Shown one piece after another: positions 7,724 through 14,916 of a stretch of 32,334 nt of DNA (positions are counted from its first letter, which is position 1; each line of letters starts with the position of its first letter). Location of the stretch: NCBI GenBank assembly GCA_036555065.1, contig DATBLZ010000006.1, forward strand, positions 1 to 32,334, in the 5' to 3' direction. A program made the position numbers and the translations under genes. The DNA comes from DATBLZ01 sp036555065. GTDB lineage: Bacteria; Pseudomonadota; Gammaproteobacteria; Steroidobacterales; Rariloculaceae. Below the pieces are notes generated by a model. It saw nothing but the letters and a program-made list of their open reading frames with translations, had not been told where the DNA came from and ran no database searches.

Positions 7724-9342
7724 GGTTGAAGCTCCTCGGCCCACACGTCGAAAGCAGCCGGCTGCATTCCGACGCCCGCGCCTCCCGGCGTGCTCCACAT
7801 CGCACGGTCGTACGTACCGTCCGCATGGTAGAAGCGCTCGCCAATATCGGCGTAGAAGACGGTTTCATTGTCGACGAGCGGCGCGAGCAATGCGGCGTAT
7901 TCCGCGGCCGTTGGCCGCCACTCGTCGAGCGTGTCGCCCCGTCGGGGATCTAGCGATCGAACGCGTTGCGAGGGCAGGCCGCGCGGCACGGGGGGCATGA
8001 GTAGGATCTTGGCTTGCGGCTGGCGCGCGCGAATCTCGGCAATGATCGGGGCGTAGGTCGCCACGACGTCGGCGCGGCCGTCGGCGCCAACCACACCTAG
8101 GTGGGGAGGCCATGTCTGCCACACGATCAGCTTCGCCTCGTAGCCGTCGAGCTCGCCATTTCGCATGCGCCACGGGAGGCTCCTCGGGCTCGTGCCTTGC
8201 GAGCCGAAGTTCGCGGCCTTGAGGGACCCGAAGGCCTCGTCCCACACTGCGCGGCCGCGGTCCGGCCACCACCACATCTCGGTTTCCGTGGTGCCGAAGA
8301 AGACCATGTCGATGTCGCCCTTCTGCGCGAGACCGATGAAGAAGTCGTGCCGCTGCTTCTCGAGATCGTGGCTCAGCGTGCCCTCGGGCGCATCCGCCGA
8401 GGCTGTCCAAACGGCCTCTGGCCTCGCGACCTCCGTGACGACGCGCTCGGGCTGCTGCGCCCACGCCGCGTAGCCCAATGCAAGACTCATGAGCGCGACC
8501 GCGGACGCGCCACCGACTGCGCCGCGGCGGCTCAACGACGGACGGCCGAGCAGCGCGATGCGCTCGCCGAGCCGTTGGCCCGAGCGGCTCGTCCAAGTGC
8601 ACCCCAGTGGCACGAAGGCCGGCGAGACTTGCGTCTTGAGCAACGCTTCCGCGTACGCGCGCCGCGCGGTCGGACGCGCCGCGATGACGACGGCGTCGCA
8701 CGCATGCTCCTGATCGGTCCTGAGCGTCAGCGCCGCGAGATGCGCAAGCGGATTGAACCAGCTCGCACACCGCGCGAGCTCGACGAGCGCGTTGACGACC
8801 GTGTGGCCCGAGACGCGATGGACTTGCTCGTGGGCAAGAATCAGCGCGCGCTCATCGCGGTCGAAGCGCGCTTCGAAATCCTGCGGCAGCACGAGCTTTG
8901 GCCGGAACACGCCGACGAGCGCGGGCCCGACCGAAGGATCCGCGGCGAAGCGCCGCGTGCTCACGATCGATCGCGCCAGTAGCGCGCCAGCGCCGAGCAG
9001 CCAAACCACTAGAGCCAAGTCGGCGAGTGCCGGGAGGGAGGTGGCAGTCGCCGGCGTGACCGTAGCGGATGCTGTGTTCGGCGCCGGCGGCGCGGTTTCA
9101 GTCGGAGCGATTTCATTTTGCGCGACCACGACGTTCGCGTAGGGATCGATGAGCACCACGCGCTCGCGTGCGGGCAGGAAGCTCCCCGCCGCGGCGACGG
9201 GCACGATCAGCCAGAGCCAATAGGCGACCGTCGCGCCGACATGGCGCAACACCAGTGGACGCAGCGCGAGCACGAGCACGATCGCGATGCTCGCGACGAT
9301 CTCGATGCGGAGGAGCGCCGCAAAAATTGTTTCAGCGATCAT
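7699..9342 (-). CDS. BlaR1-like M56 metalloprotease with a degenerate SGNH-hydrolase outer domain
   Basis: A 547-residue membrane sensor-protease. The N-terminus has two membrane segments (about 10-30 and 38-56), a third at 105-127, the M56 protease with zinc motif HEQVH (171-175) and a likely third ligand Glu at 212 (QEHACD), and a fourth segment at about 275-296. BlaR1 proteins signal by cleaving a BlaI-type repressor, and one is encoded directly upstream. The C-terminal 225 residues are not a penicillin-binding domain. They follow the PAF-acetylhydrolase-like SGNH pattern: GLAQKGDIDMVFFG, LKAANFGSQG, WRMRNGELDG, and a final FDVWAEELQPWI. The catalytic blocks are altered: GDS is GTT (350-352), the GTNN block is QTWPP (409-413), and the terminal DGxH is missing. 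Fold assignment is from motif memory, not from a search. Confidence 0.82.
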   Translation of the reverse strand: MIAETIFAALLRIEIVASIAIVLVLALRPLVLRHVGATVAYWLWLIVPVAAAGSFLPARERVVLIDPYANVVVAQNEIAPTETAPPAPNTASATVTPATATSLPALADLALVVWLLGAGALLARSIVSTRRFAADPSVGPALVGVFRPKLVLPQDFEARFDRDERALILAHEQVHRVSGHTVVNALVELARCASWFNPLAHLAALTLRTDQEHACDAVVIAARPTARRAYAEALLKTQVSPAFVPLGCTWTSRSGQRLGERIALLGRPSLSRRGAVGGASAVALMSLALGYAAWAQQPERVVTEVARPEAVWTASADAPEGTLSHDLEKQRHDFFIGLAQKGDIDMVFFGTTETEMWWWPDRGRAVWDEAFGSLKAANFGSQGTSPRSLPWRMRNGELDGYEAKLIVWQTWPPHLGVVGADGRADVVATYAPIIAEIRARQPQAKILLMPPVPRGLPSQRVRSLDPRRGDTLDEWRPTAAEYAALLAPLVDNETVFYADIGERFYHADGTYDRAMWSTPGGAGVGMQPAAFDVWAEELQPWIDRFVR

Positions 9343-9703
9343 CGTCGAGCTTCGCGATCAGACGCTTGAGCTCTTTAACGTCGTCGCGGCTCAAGTCCTG
9401 GCGTTCCGAGAATTGGGTAATGAAGGGCGTGATGCGGCCGTCGAAAAGCTGGTCGATGAGCTTGCGGCTCTGCTCGTGGACGTAGTCTTCGCGCCGGACC
9501 AGCGGCCGGTAGAGATAGCGGCGCCCGTCGCGCGTCGCGGCTAGCGCCTCTTTCTTGACGAGCCGCGTGAGGAACGTGCGGATCGTGCCGGCTGACCAGT
9601 CGCGGTCGTTGTCCATCGCGGCCACGACGTCATCGGCGCTGAGCAGCCCCTGGGCGCGCCAGAAGACTTCGAGTACCTTGCTTTCGGCTTCGCTAATCTT
9701 CAT
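9332..9703 (-). CDS. BlaI/MecI-type transcriptional repressor
   Basis: A 123-residue winged-helix repressor with the family start MKISEAESKVLEVFW, a WSAGTIRTFLTRLVKKEAL recognition region, and a helical C-terminal dimerisation part. Family members bind TACA-n2-TGTA-like operators and are inactivated by cleavage by their BlaR1/MecR1 partner. Its end overlaps the start of the M56 gene by 11 bases. Two matching palindromes lie directly upstream, one between a -35 and -10, so it should repress its own operon. No clear Shine-Dalgarno is visible before the ATG. There is no beta-lactamase gene nearby, so the inducer is unlikely to be inferred from context. Confidence 0.9.
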   Translation of the reverse strand: MKISEAESKVLEVFWRAQGLLSADDVVAAMDNDRDWSAGTIRTFLTRLVKKEALAATRDGRRYLYRPLVRREDYVHEQSRKLIDQLFDGRITPFITQFSERQDLSRDDVKELKRLIAKLDDDR

Positions 9704-9708
9704 CGACT

Positions 9709-9722
9709 AATACACCTGTATT
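9709..9722. promoter_or_regulatory. BlaI-type operator, promoter-proximal copy
   Basis: AATACACCTGTATT is a perfect 6-base inverted repeat (AATACA/TGTATT) around CC, of the TACA-n2-TGTA kind bound by BlaI/MecI repressors. It lies just downstream of the predicted -10 and six bases before the repressor ATG, in the position to block transcript start or escape. Its centre is 25 bases from the second copy. Confidence 0.75.
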
Positions 9723-9729
9723 CGAGTCC

Positions 9730-9759
9730 ATTAAATACACTTGTAATAGTTCGTGTCAA
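9730..9759 (-). promoter_or_regulatory. Promoter of the BlaI-like/M56/DUF6152 operon
   Basis: On the minus strand TTGACA (9759-9754) and TTTAAT (9735-9730) are separated by 18 bases. The first is a perfect -35 and the second matches the -10 consensus at 5 of 6. Transcription would start near 9723, giving a leader of about 20 bases. One operator palindrome lies in the spacer, the other just downstream. Confidence 0.65.
9734..9747. promoter_or_regulatory. BlaI-type operator, within the promoter spacer
   Basis: AATACACTTGTAAT matches the other operator at all but two positions and keeps TACA-n2-TGTA. It occupies the -35/-10 spacer and the edge of the -10, so a bound repressor would exclude RNA polymerase. 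Two sites with 25-base centre spacing suggest paired dimer binding. Confidence 0.72.
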
Positions 9760-9767
9760 GGGGTTGT

Positions 9768-10018
9768 ATGCGCGCGCATAGAATCGTCCCAATTCTGAAC
9801 GTCTCGAACATTCAACAGAGCTTCGACGGGTTCGAAAAGAGAAGGCAGTGTGGATGTCGATCTGGGTGGACGACGTAGAAGCGGTTCACCGCCGCTGCCT
9901 CGAGCAAGGCCTGGAGGTTACGTGGCCACCAACCGACATGCCGTGGAACGTGCGCGAGATGCACGTGCGCCATCCGGACGGGCACGTGTTTCGGGTCAGC
10001 CAGGGGATTGGAGAGTGA
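9768..10018 (+). pseudogene. Decayed glyoxalase/bleomycin-resistance (VOC) family gene
   Basis: From the ATG at 9768 the frame reads HRIVPILNVSNIQQSFDGFEK, the first beta-alpha unit of a VOC protein. A different frame then carries MSIWVDDVEAVHRRCLEQGL, TDMPWNVREMHVRHPDGH and FRVSQG (9854-10018), the last unit of the same kind of protein. The junction, about 9838-9853, lacks the roughly 60-70 residues expected between them and changes frame. A deletion plus frameshift explains this. The 54-residue distal piece could still be translated from the ATG at 9854 or the GTG at 9848, but would be half a domain. It is divergent from the repressor gene and shares its upstream region. Confidence 0.7.
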
Positions 10019-10051
10019 TTTTCCCCATCGTCGCGCTGCCGTGGGGATAGA

Positions 10052-10738
10052 GTGTCACCGCGCCGAGGAACTTGCATCGAGGAGCTGGCCGCGGCCATCG
10101 TCGCGGCGCGACCAGGCCTTCCGGCCCGCGTTGCGATCGACGGCGTCGACGGATCCGGCAAAACGACCCTCGCCGACGAGCTCGTCGAGCCGATCCGGCG
10201 CGCACGGCGCGAAGTCATTCGGGCCTCCATCGACGGCTTTCACAATCCGCGCGCGATTCGGTATGCCCGCGGCAGCGATTCACCAGAAGGCTACTTTCTC
10301 GATTCCTTCAACTACGCCGCGCTCTGCCGGGAGCTCCTCGAGCCCTTGGGACCGAAGGGCAACCGCAAGTTCCGCGCGGCCATGTTCGACTATCGCGTAG
10401 ATCGGGCCGCGGAAACACCGCAGCGAGTTGCCGCCGACGATGCCGTGCTCTTGTTCGACGGCGTCTTCCTGCAGAGACCGGAGCTCGAGGGTTTCTGGGA
10501 CCTGACGATTTGGGTGGATGCGCCGTTCGCGATCACCGTCGAGCGGGCGGTTGCGCGTGATGCACGCAACGGCGGGGATGCGGGAGAAACACGCGGCAAG
10601 TACGAGCGGCGCTACGTTCCCGGCCAACAGCTCTACATGCGGCAGTGTGAGCCGAAGGAACGCGCGGGGATCGTATTCGACAACGCGGACCTCGCGCGGC
10701 CGACAGTGCGATTTCGTCCACGCGGAGGTCGCGGCTGA
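10052..10738 (+). CDS. Uridine-kinase-like P-loop NTPase
   Basis: A 228-residue cytosolic P-loop protein resembling nucleoside/uridine kinases. Walker A is GVDGSGKT (31-38) and is followed by the kinase-like IRASIDGFHNPRAIRY and a hydrophobic strand LLFDGVFLQRPE. RDARNGGDAGETRGKYERRYVPGQ is the lid-like Arg-rich stretch. The substrate cannot be read from sequence. The GTG at 10052 has GGGGAT about 6 bases before it. The last residues (RPRGGRG) and the TGA stop lie in or against a REP palindrome at 10729-10752, so the native C-terminus has probably been replaced. Convergent with rho. Confidence 0.75.
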   Translation: MSPRRGTCIEELAAAIVAARPGLPARVAIDGVDGSGKTTLADELVEPIRRARREVIRASIDGFHNPRAIRYARGSDSPEGYFLDSFNYAALCRELLEPLGPKGNRKFRAAMFDYRVDRAAETPQRVAADDAVLLFDGVFLQRPELEGFWDLTIWVDAPFAITVERAVARDARNGGDAGETRGKYERRYVPGQQLYMRQCEPKERAGIVFDNADLARPTVRFRPRGGRG

Positions 10739-10752
10739 AGCCGCTCCCACAG
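10729..10752 (-). repeat. REP-type palindrome between the kinase gene and rho
   Basis: TCGCGGCTGAAGCCGCTCCC with CACAG following; the stem is GCGGC-TGAA-GCCGC. It provides the TGA of the upstream kinase gene and ends 4 bases before the rho stop, so it sits exactly between two converging genes. Confidence 0.85.
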
Positions 10753-10756
10753 CGTC

Positions 10757-12193
10757 TTAGCGCTTCATCGCCTCGAAGAAGTCGGCGTTGGTCTTCGTGT
10801 CCTGGAGCTTGCTCAGCAGGAACTCGATGGCCGCGAGCTCGTCCATCGGGTGCAGCACTTTGCGCAGCACCCACATCTTCTGCAGCTCGTCGGGCTGCGT
10901 GAGGAGCTCCTCTTTACGCGTGCCCGAGCGGTTGATGTTGATGGACGGGAAGACGCGCTTCTCGGAGATCCGGCGGTCGAGATGGATCTCCATGTTGCCC
11001 GTGCCCTTGAACTCCTCGTAGATGACGTCGTCCATCTTCGAGCCCGTGTCGATCAAGGCCGTGGCGATGATCGTGAGGCTGCCGCCTTCCTCGATGTTGC
11101 GCGCCGCGCCGAAGAACCGCTTCGGACGCTGCAGCGCGTTCGCATCGACGCCGCCCGTAAGGACCTTGCCCGACGACGGCACGACCGTGTTGTAGGCGCG
11201 CGCGAGACGCGTGATCGAATCCAAAAGGATGACGACATCCTCCTTGTGCTCGGTCAGGCGCTTGGCCTTTTCGATGACCATCTCGGCGACCTGCACGTGG
11301 CGCGTCGCGGGCTCGTCGAACGTGCTCGAGACGACCTCGCCGCGCACGGTGCGCTCCATCTCGGTGACTTCCTCGGGACGCTCGTCGATGAGGAGCACGA
11401 TCAACACGCACTCCGGATGGTTCGCCGAGATCGAGGAAGCGATATTCTGCAGAAGCATCGTCTTGCCGGCTTTCGGCGGCGAGACGATGAGGCCGCGTTG
11501 GCCCTTACCGATCGGCGCGACCATGTCGATGATGCGCGCCGTGAGATCCTCGGTGCTGCCGTTGCCCTGCTCGAGCTTGAGGCGTTTCTTCGGGAAGAGC
11601 GGCGTGAGGTTCTCGAAGAGCACTTTGCTCTTCGCTTGCTCAGGTCCGTCGTGATTGATCTGGCCGACTTTGAGCAGCGCGAAGTAGCGCTCGCCGTCCT
11701 TCGGCGGCCGAATCAACCCGGAAACCGTGTCGCCGGTGCGCAAATTGAACCGCCGAATTTGGCTCGGCGAAACGTAGATGTCGTCGGGTCCCGCGAGATA
11801 TGAGCCATCGGCGGAGCGCAAGAAACCGAAACCGTCCTGGAGGATTTCGAGCACGCCTTCGCCGAAAATGTTCTCGCCGTTGCGTGCGTGAGCTTTGAGA
11901 ATCGAGAAGATGATGTCTTGCTTGCGCGACCGGGCGAGGTTCTCGAGCTGCATCGACTCGGCCAACGCGACGAGCTCGGTCGCGGGCCGCGTCTTGAGCT
12001 CCGAGAGGTTCATTGCATTCTTGGACACCTCGAGCTCGGCGGCCGGGATGACATCGAATTCCTCGTCGTCAGGAAACTCCTCTCGCCGCGGCTGGTCCTG
12101 CCGTTGCCCTCTCCTGCCGTCGTTGCCGTCGCGCGGCGGCCGCGGGCCGCCCTTCACGCGGGCACGTGCTGAATTACCCAAATATCCCCTCAC
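10757..12193 (-). CDS. rho: Transcription termination factor Rho
   Basis: Hexameric RNA-dependent ATPase that ends transcription. The core from the internal ATG at 12013 (MNLSELKTRPATELVALAE) is 418 residues, the E. coli size. It contains the RNA-binding GFGFLR, Walker A SPPKAGKT, the LLIDERPEEVTEM Walker B region and the SSGKVLTGGVDANAL Q/R-loop region. I placed the start at the GTG at 12193 because GGAG lies 6 bases before it, it falls 26 bases after trxA, and the ATG at 12013 has no close ribosome site. This adds 60 residues, basic RG-rich then acidic (PRREEFPDDEEFD). The longer frame up to 12487 overlaps trxA and is not real. Start moderately certain, function certain. Confidence 0.93.
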   Translation of the reverse strand: MRGYLGNSARARVKGGPRPPRDGNDGRRGQRQDQPRREEFPDDEEFDVIPAAELEVSKNAMNLSELKTRPATELVALAESMQLENLARSRKQDIIFSILKAHARNGENIFGEGVLEILQDGFGFLRSADGSYLAGPDDIYVSPSQIRRFNLRTGDTVSGLIRPPKDGERYFALLKVGQINHDGPEQAKSKVLFENLTPLFPKKRLKLEQGNGSTEDLTARIIDMVAPIGKGQRGLIVSPPKAGKTMLLQNIASSISANHPECVLIVLLIDERPEEVTEMERTVRGEVVSSTFDEPATRHVQVAEMVIEKAKRLTEHKEDVVILLDSITRLARAYNTVVPSSGKVLTGGVDANALQRPKRFFGAARNIEEGGSLTIIATALIDTGSKMDDVIYEEFKGTGNMEIHLDRRISEKRVFPSININRSGTRKEELLTQPDELQKMWVLRKVLHPMDELAAIEFLLSKLQDTKTNADFFEAMKR

Positions 12194-12219
12194 GACTACT
12201 CCGTTTGTTGGTAGAAAAC

Positions 12220-12570
12220 CTAGGCGGTGCTGCGCTCCGGTGCGCCGAGCCGAGCGTTGAGGAAGCCTTCGAGCTGCGCCCGCGATAGGGCGCCGACCTG
12301 CTGAGCCGCGACGGCTCCGCCTTTGAACAGCAATAGCGTCGGGATGCTGCGGACGTTGAACTTCTGCGCCGCGATCGGATTTTCGTCGACGTTGACCTTC
12401 ACCACGCGCAGGCGGCCTTGATAGTTGGTCGCAACCTGGTCGATCAAAGGAGCGATTGCGTGGCACGGGCCGCACCATTCTGCCCAAAAGTCCACGAGCA
12501 CCGGCATGTTCGATTTGATGACGTCGGCCTCGAACTTGGCGTCCGTCGTGTGCACGATCTGCTCACTCAC
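12220..12570 (-). CDS. trxA: Thioredoxin
   Basis: Cytosolic disulfide reductase of 116 residues with the classic active site FWAEWCGPC (about 28-36) and the cis-proline region SIPTLLLFKGG. The GTG at 12570 has GGAGG 10 bases upstream. It lies just before rho, with rhlB diverging, the same order as E. coli rhlB-trxA-rho, except that no rhoL leader is visible in the 26-base gap. A trxA-rho transcript is likely. Confidence 0.95.
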   Translation of the reverse strand: MSEQIVHTTDAKFEADVIKSNMPVLVDFWAEWCGPCHAIAPLIDQVATNYQGRLRVVKVNVDENPIAAQKFNVRSIPTLLLFKGGAVAAQQVGALSRAQLEGFLNARLGAPERSTA

Positions 12571-12668
12571 GCTCGATAATCCTCCGGTTCCTTAAAATAT
12601 CCCTGCTAAGATCCTGCGGCCGTTACAGGCTGGGCCTAGAGCGCCGCGGAGATAGACTGAAAGTGACG

Positions 12669-12713
12669 TGCCCCTGACAGTTCAGGCACAATGGGGCGAC
12701 TGGTCGCTTTTTT
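12669..12713 (+). terminator. Possible attenuator or weak terminator in the rhlB leader
   Basis: Two small hairpins in tandem: TGCC-CC-TGA with TCA-GGCA (12669-12688), then GCGA-CTGG-TCGC (12696-12707) followed by six T (12708-12713). The second stem is only four GC-rich pairs plus possible G-U pairs, so a terminator is plausible but weak. It lies about 85 bases before the rhlB start. Confidence 0.35.
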
Positions 12714-12796
12714 CGAGGTACGCGGGAATCTTGTGGGTGTCTAGAACAGCGAGAGTCCTCGCCTACAAGCCTATTTTGGACCGCTGAGAAGACATT

Positions 12797-14158
12797 TTGC
12801 AAGTATCCGAGTCCCCTCCAGCCGCAACGCCACCGACGAATCCCGGCGCCGGTTCCGTGCGTTTTGTCGAATTACCGCTCTCTGCGGCGCTCATGCAGGG
12901 AATCGCGGATGCCGGGTTCACGACGTGCACGCCGATTCAGAGCCAGTCGTTGCCGCTCGCGCTCAAGGGCCGCGACGTCGCAGGCCAAGCCCAAACCGGC
13001 ACGGGCAAGACCGCAGCCTATTTGATCGCGCTCTTTCATCAGCTCGACACGCGCCCGGCGCTCACGAACAAGCAAGACGGTCCGCGCGCCTTGATCCTCG
13101 CGCCGACGCGCGAGCTCGCCGTGCAGATTCACAAGGACGCAACCGGGCTCGGCCGCCATCTTCGCTACCGGCTCGGTCTCGCATTCGGCGGCACGGACTA
13201 CGACAAACAACGCCAAGAGCTCAGTGCAGGAGTCGACCTCCTCATCGGCACACCAGGGCGAATCATCGACTTCTACAAGCAAGGTGTGTTCAGTTTTCGC
13301 CGCGTGCAAGTGTTGGTGCTCGATGAGGCGGATCGCATGTTCGATCTCGGCTTCATCCGCGACATCCGTTACGTGCTGCGCCGTCTACCGCAACGCGACC
13401 ACCGCCTGAACCTCCTCTTCTCGGCGACGTTGTCGCATCGCGTGCTCGAGCTCGCATACGAGCACATGAACGATCCCGACCTCATCCGCATCGAGCCCGA
13501 CAAAGTCACCGTCGATCGCGTTCGCCAAAGCATCTATTTCCCCGCGAACGAGGAGAAGACTCCGCTCCTGATCATGCTGCTCAAGCAGATGGACGCGCAC
13601 CGCACGATGGTCTTCGTGAACACGCGCCGCGAGGTCGAGCGTTTGCATGACCGGCTCGAGCGTGCCGGCATCCACGCAGCGGCGATCTCCGGAGACGTGC
13701 CGCAGCGCAAACGCTTACACATGCTGCGCGAGTTTCAGAACGGCTCGCTGCCGGTGCTCATCGGCACGGATGTCGCCTCGCGCGGATTGCACGTGCCGGA
13801 CGTGAGCCATGTGTTCAACTACGACCTCCCGCAAGAGGTCGAGGACTACGTGCACCGAATCGGCCGCACGGCGCGCGCGGGCGCCTTCGGCGACGCGATC
13901 AGCTTCGGCTGCGAGGACTACGTGACCTCGTTACCCGACATCGAAACGTATATCGGCCACAAAATCCCCGTTGCCGCGATCGACCGCGTTGCGCTCGAGG
14001 AGTTTGCGGCGGCGCTGCGCGCCGCTCCCCCGCGGCCGGCGCAATCGCATCCCGGCGGCTCCCGCCACAGACCGCGACGCGGCGGCCGGCGCAGCGGCCC
14101 GGGTGGCGGGGGGCGTCCGCACAAACCGGGACATCGACATCCGCAGCGTCCGCAGTAA
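12797..14158 (+). CDS. rhlB: DEAD-box ATP-dependent RNA helicase, RhlB type
   Basis: RNA unwinding, in enterobacteria as part of the degradosome. The 453 residues include the Q motif TPIQSQSLP, motif I AQTGTGKT (65-72), PTREL, DEAD (176-179), SAT (209-211) and HRIGRTARAG. The C-terminal tail from about 410 is rich in Arg, Gly, His and Pro, a common RNA-binding extension. The TTG at 12797 is used as start; a GTG at 12857 would begin right at the conserved VRFVELPL. RhlB rather than another DEAD-box protein is supported by the divergent trxA-rho neighbours and by CTPIQ...GRDVAGQAQTG. A REP pair follows its stop. Confidence 0.88.
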   Translation: MQVSESPPAATPPTNPGAGSVRFVELPLSAALMQGIADAGFTTCTPIQSQSLPLALKGRDVAGQAQTGTGKTAAYLIALFHQLDTRPALTNKQDGPRALILAPTRELAVQIHKDATGLGRHLRYRLGLAFGGTDYDKQRQELSAGVDLLIGTPGRIIDFYKQGVFSFRRVQVLVLDEADRMFDLGFIRDIRYVLRRLPQRDHRLNLLFSATLSHRVLELAYEHMNDPDLIRIEPDKVTVDRVRQSIYFPANEEKTPLLIMLLKQMDAHRTMVFVNTRREVERLHDRLERAGIHAAAISGDVPQRKRLHMLREFQNGSLPVLIGTDVASRGLHVPDVSHVFNYDLPQEVEDYVHRIGRTARAGAFGDAISFGCEDYVTSLPDIETYIGHKIPVAAIDRVALEEFAAALRAAPPRPAQSHPGGSRHRPRRGGRRSGPGGGGRPHKPGHRHPQRPQ

Positions 14159-14164
14159 CCGCTC

Positions 14165-14224
14165 TAAAGGAGCGACTTCAGTCGCGACTCTTTAGGAATC
14201 ACGGCTAAACACGCTCCCACAAAA
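14165..14224. repeat. Pair of inverted REP-type palindromes between rhlB and yrfG
   Basis: GGAGCGACTTCAGTCGCGAC (from 14169) is one unit. An inverted, diverged unit follows (CACGGCTAAACACGCTCCCAC, about 14200-14219). The head-to-head arrangement resembles the BIME pairs of other gammaproteobacteria. It lies in the gap between two converging genes. Confidence 0.75.
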
Positions 14225-14241
14225 TCAATGCCGCACAGCTC

Positions 14242-14907
14242 TCAGACCAGGTCGGCGACGCCGTCGACGGCGCTGAACTCCTCGATGGTCCGCGCGGGCC
14301 TGCGTGAATCAGGGCGGCGGATCGCGACGGAGCGCTCAAGCCCGAATTCCCGCGCTGCCCGCAGCACCGCGACGCTGTCGTCGAGCAGCAGCGTGCGCTC
14401 GGGATCGAACGGTTCGCGGCGCGCGAGCTCCGCCCAAAATTCGCCGCTTTCCTTTGGAGCGTCGAGGTCGTGCGAGCAGACTACGCAATCGACTTGGTCG
14501 TCGAGGCGCGTTTCGTTCATCTTGATCTCGAGCGTCTGCCGGTGCGCATTCGTCAGGATGACCACGCGGCGCGCCCGTGAGCGCGCTGCGGCGAGGAATT
14601 CCGTTACCATGGGCAGAATCCGGATCAGGTGACGATGCTCGCGCTTCAGCGCCGCGATATCGAGCCCGAGCTCTCGGCTCCAGTGGTCGAGGCAGTACCA
14701 TGGCAAGGTCCCGAGCGCTTCGGCGAACTTACGCGTCACGGTCGCGTGCGCGGTAACCTCATCGAGGCCGCGCGCGGAGGCGTACCGCGCCGGCACGAGC
14801 TCGAGCCAGAAGAAGTTGTCGAACGCTAGATCGAGCAGAGTTCCGTCCATGTCGACGAAAACCGTGTCGATTCGAGTCCAAGGAATGAGAGCGCCCGCGT
14901 CCGCCAT
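14242..14907 (-). CDS. yrfG: HAD-family phosphatase, YrfG-type GMP/IMP nucleotidase
   Basis: A 221-residue haloacid-dehalogenase phosphatase. It shows DMDGTLLDLAFDNFFW (nucleophile Asp19, acid Asp21), WYCLDHW, the motif II region LTNAH, and LLLDDSVAVLRAA (motif IV), in the order of E. coli YrfG, which dephosphorylates GMP and IMP. The ATG at 14907 is chosen because the open frame further upstream runs under cysQ. The start lies 9 bases from the oppositely oriented cysQ start, so promoters must overlap the genes. Other gammaproteobacteria have nudE between these two; it is absent here. Confidence 0.85.
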   Translation of the reverse strand: MADAGALIPWTRIDTVFVDMDGTLLDLAFDNFFWLELVPARYASARGLDEVTAHATVTRKFAEALGTLPWYCLDHWSRELGLDIAALKREHRHLIRILPMVTEFLAAARSRARRVVILTNAHRQTLEIKMNETRLDDQVDCVVCSHDLDAPKESGEFWAELARREPFDPERTLLLDDSVAVLRAAREFGLERSVAIRRPDSRRPARTIEEFSAVDGVADLV

Positions 14908-14916
14908 CGCGAGGGG

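Noticed and set aside
9850..10050. 66-residue frame starting at GTG 9850
   Set aside because: It is out of frame with the VOC-like peptide, which reads clearly in another frame, and has Arg/Gly-rich shadow composition.
12194..12487. Rho starting at 12487
   Set aside because: This start lies inside trxA in another frame, and its extra sequence is Arg-rich noise.
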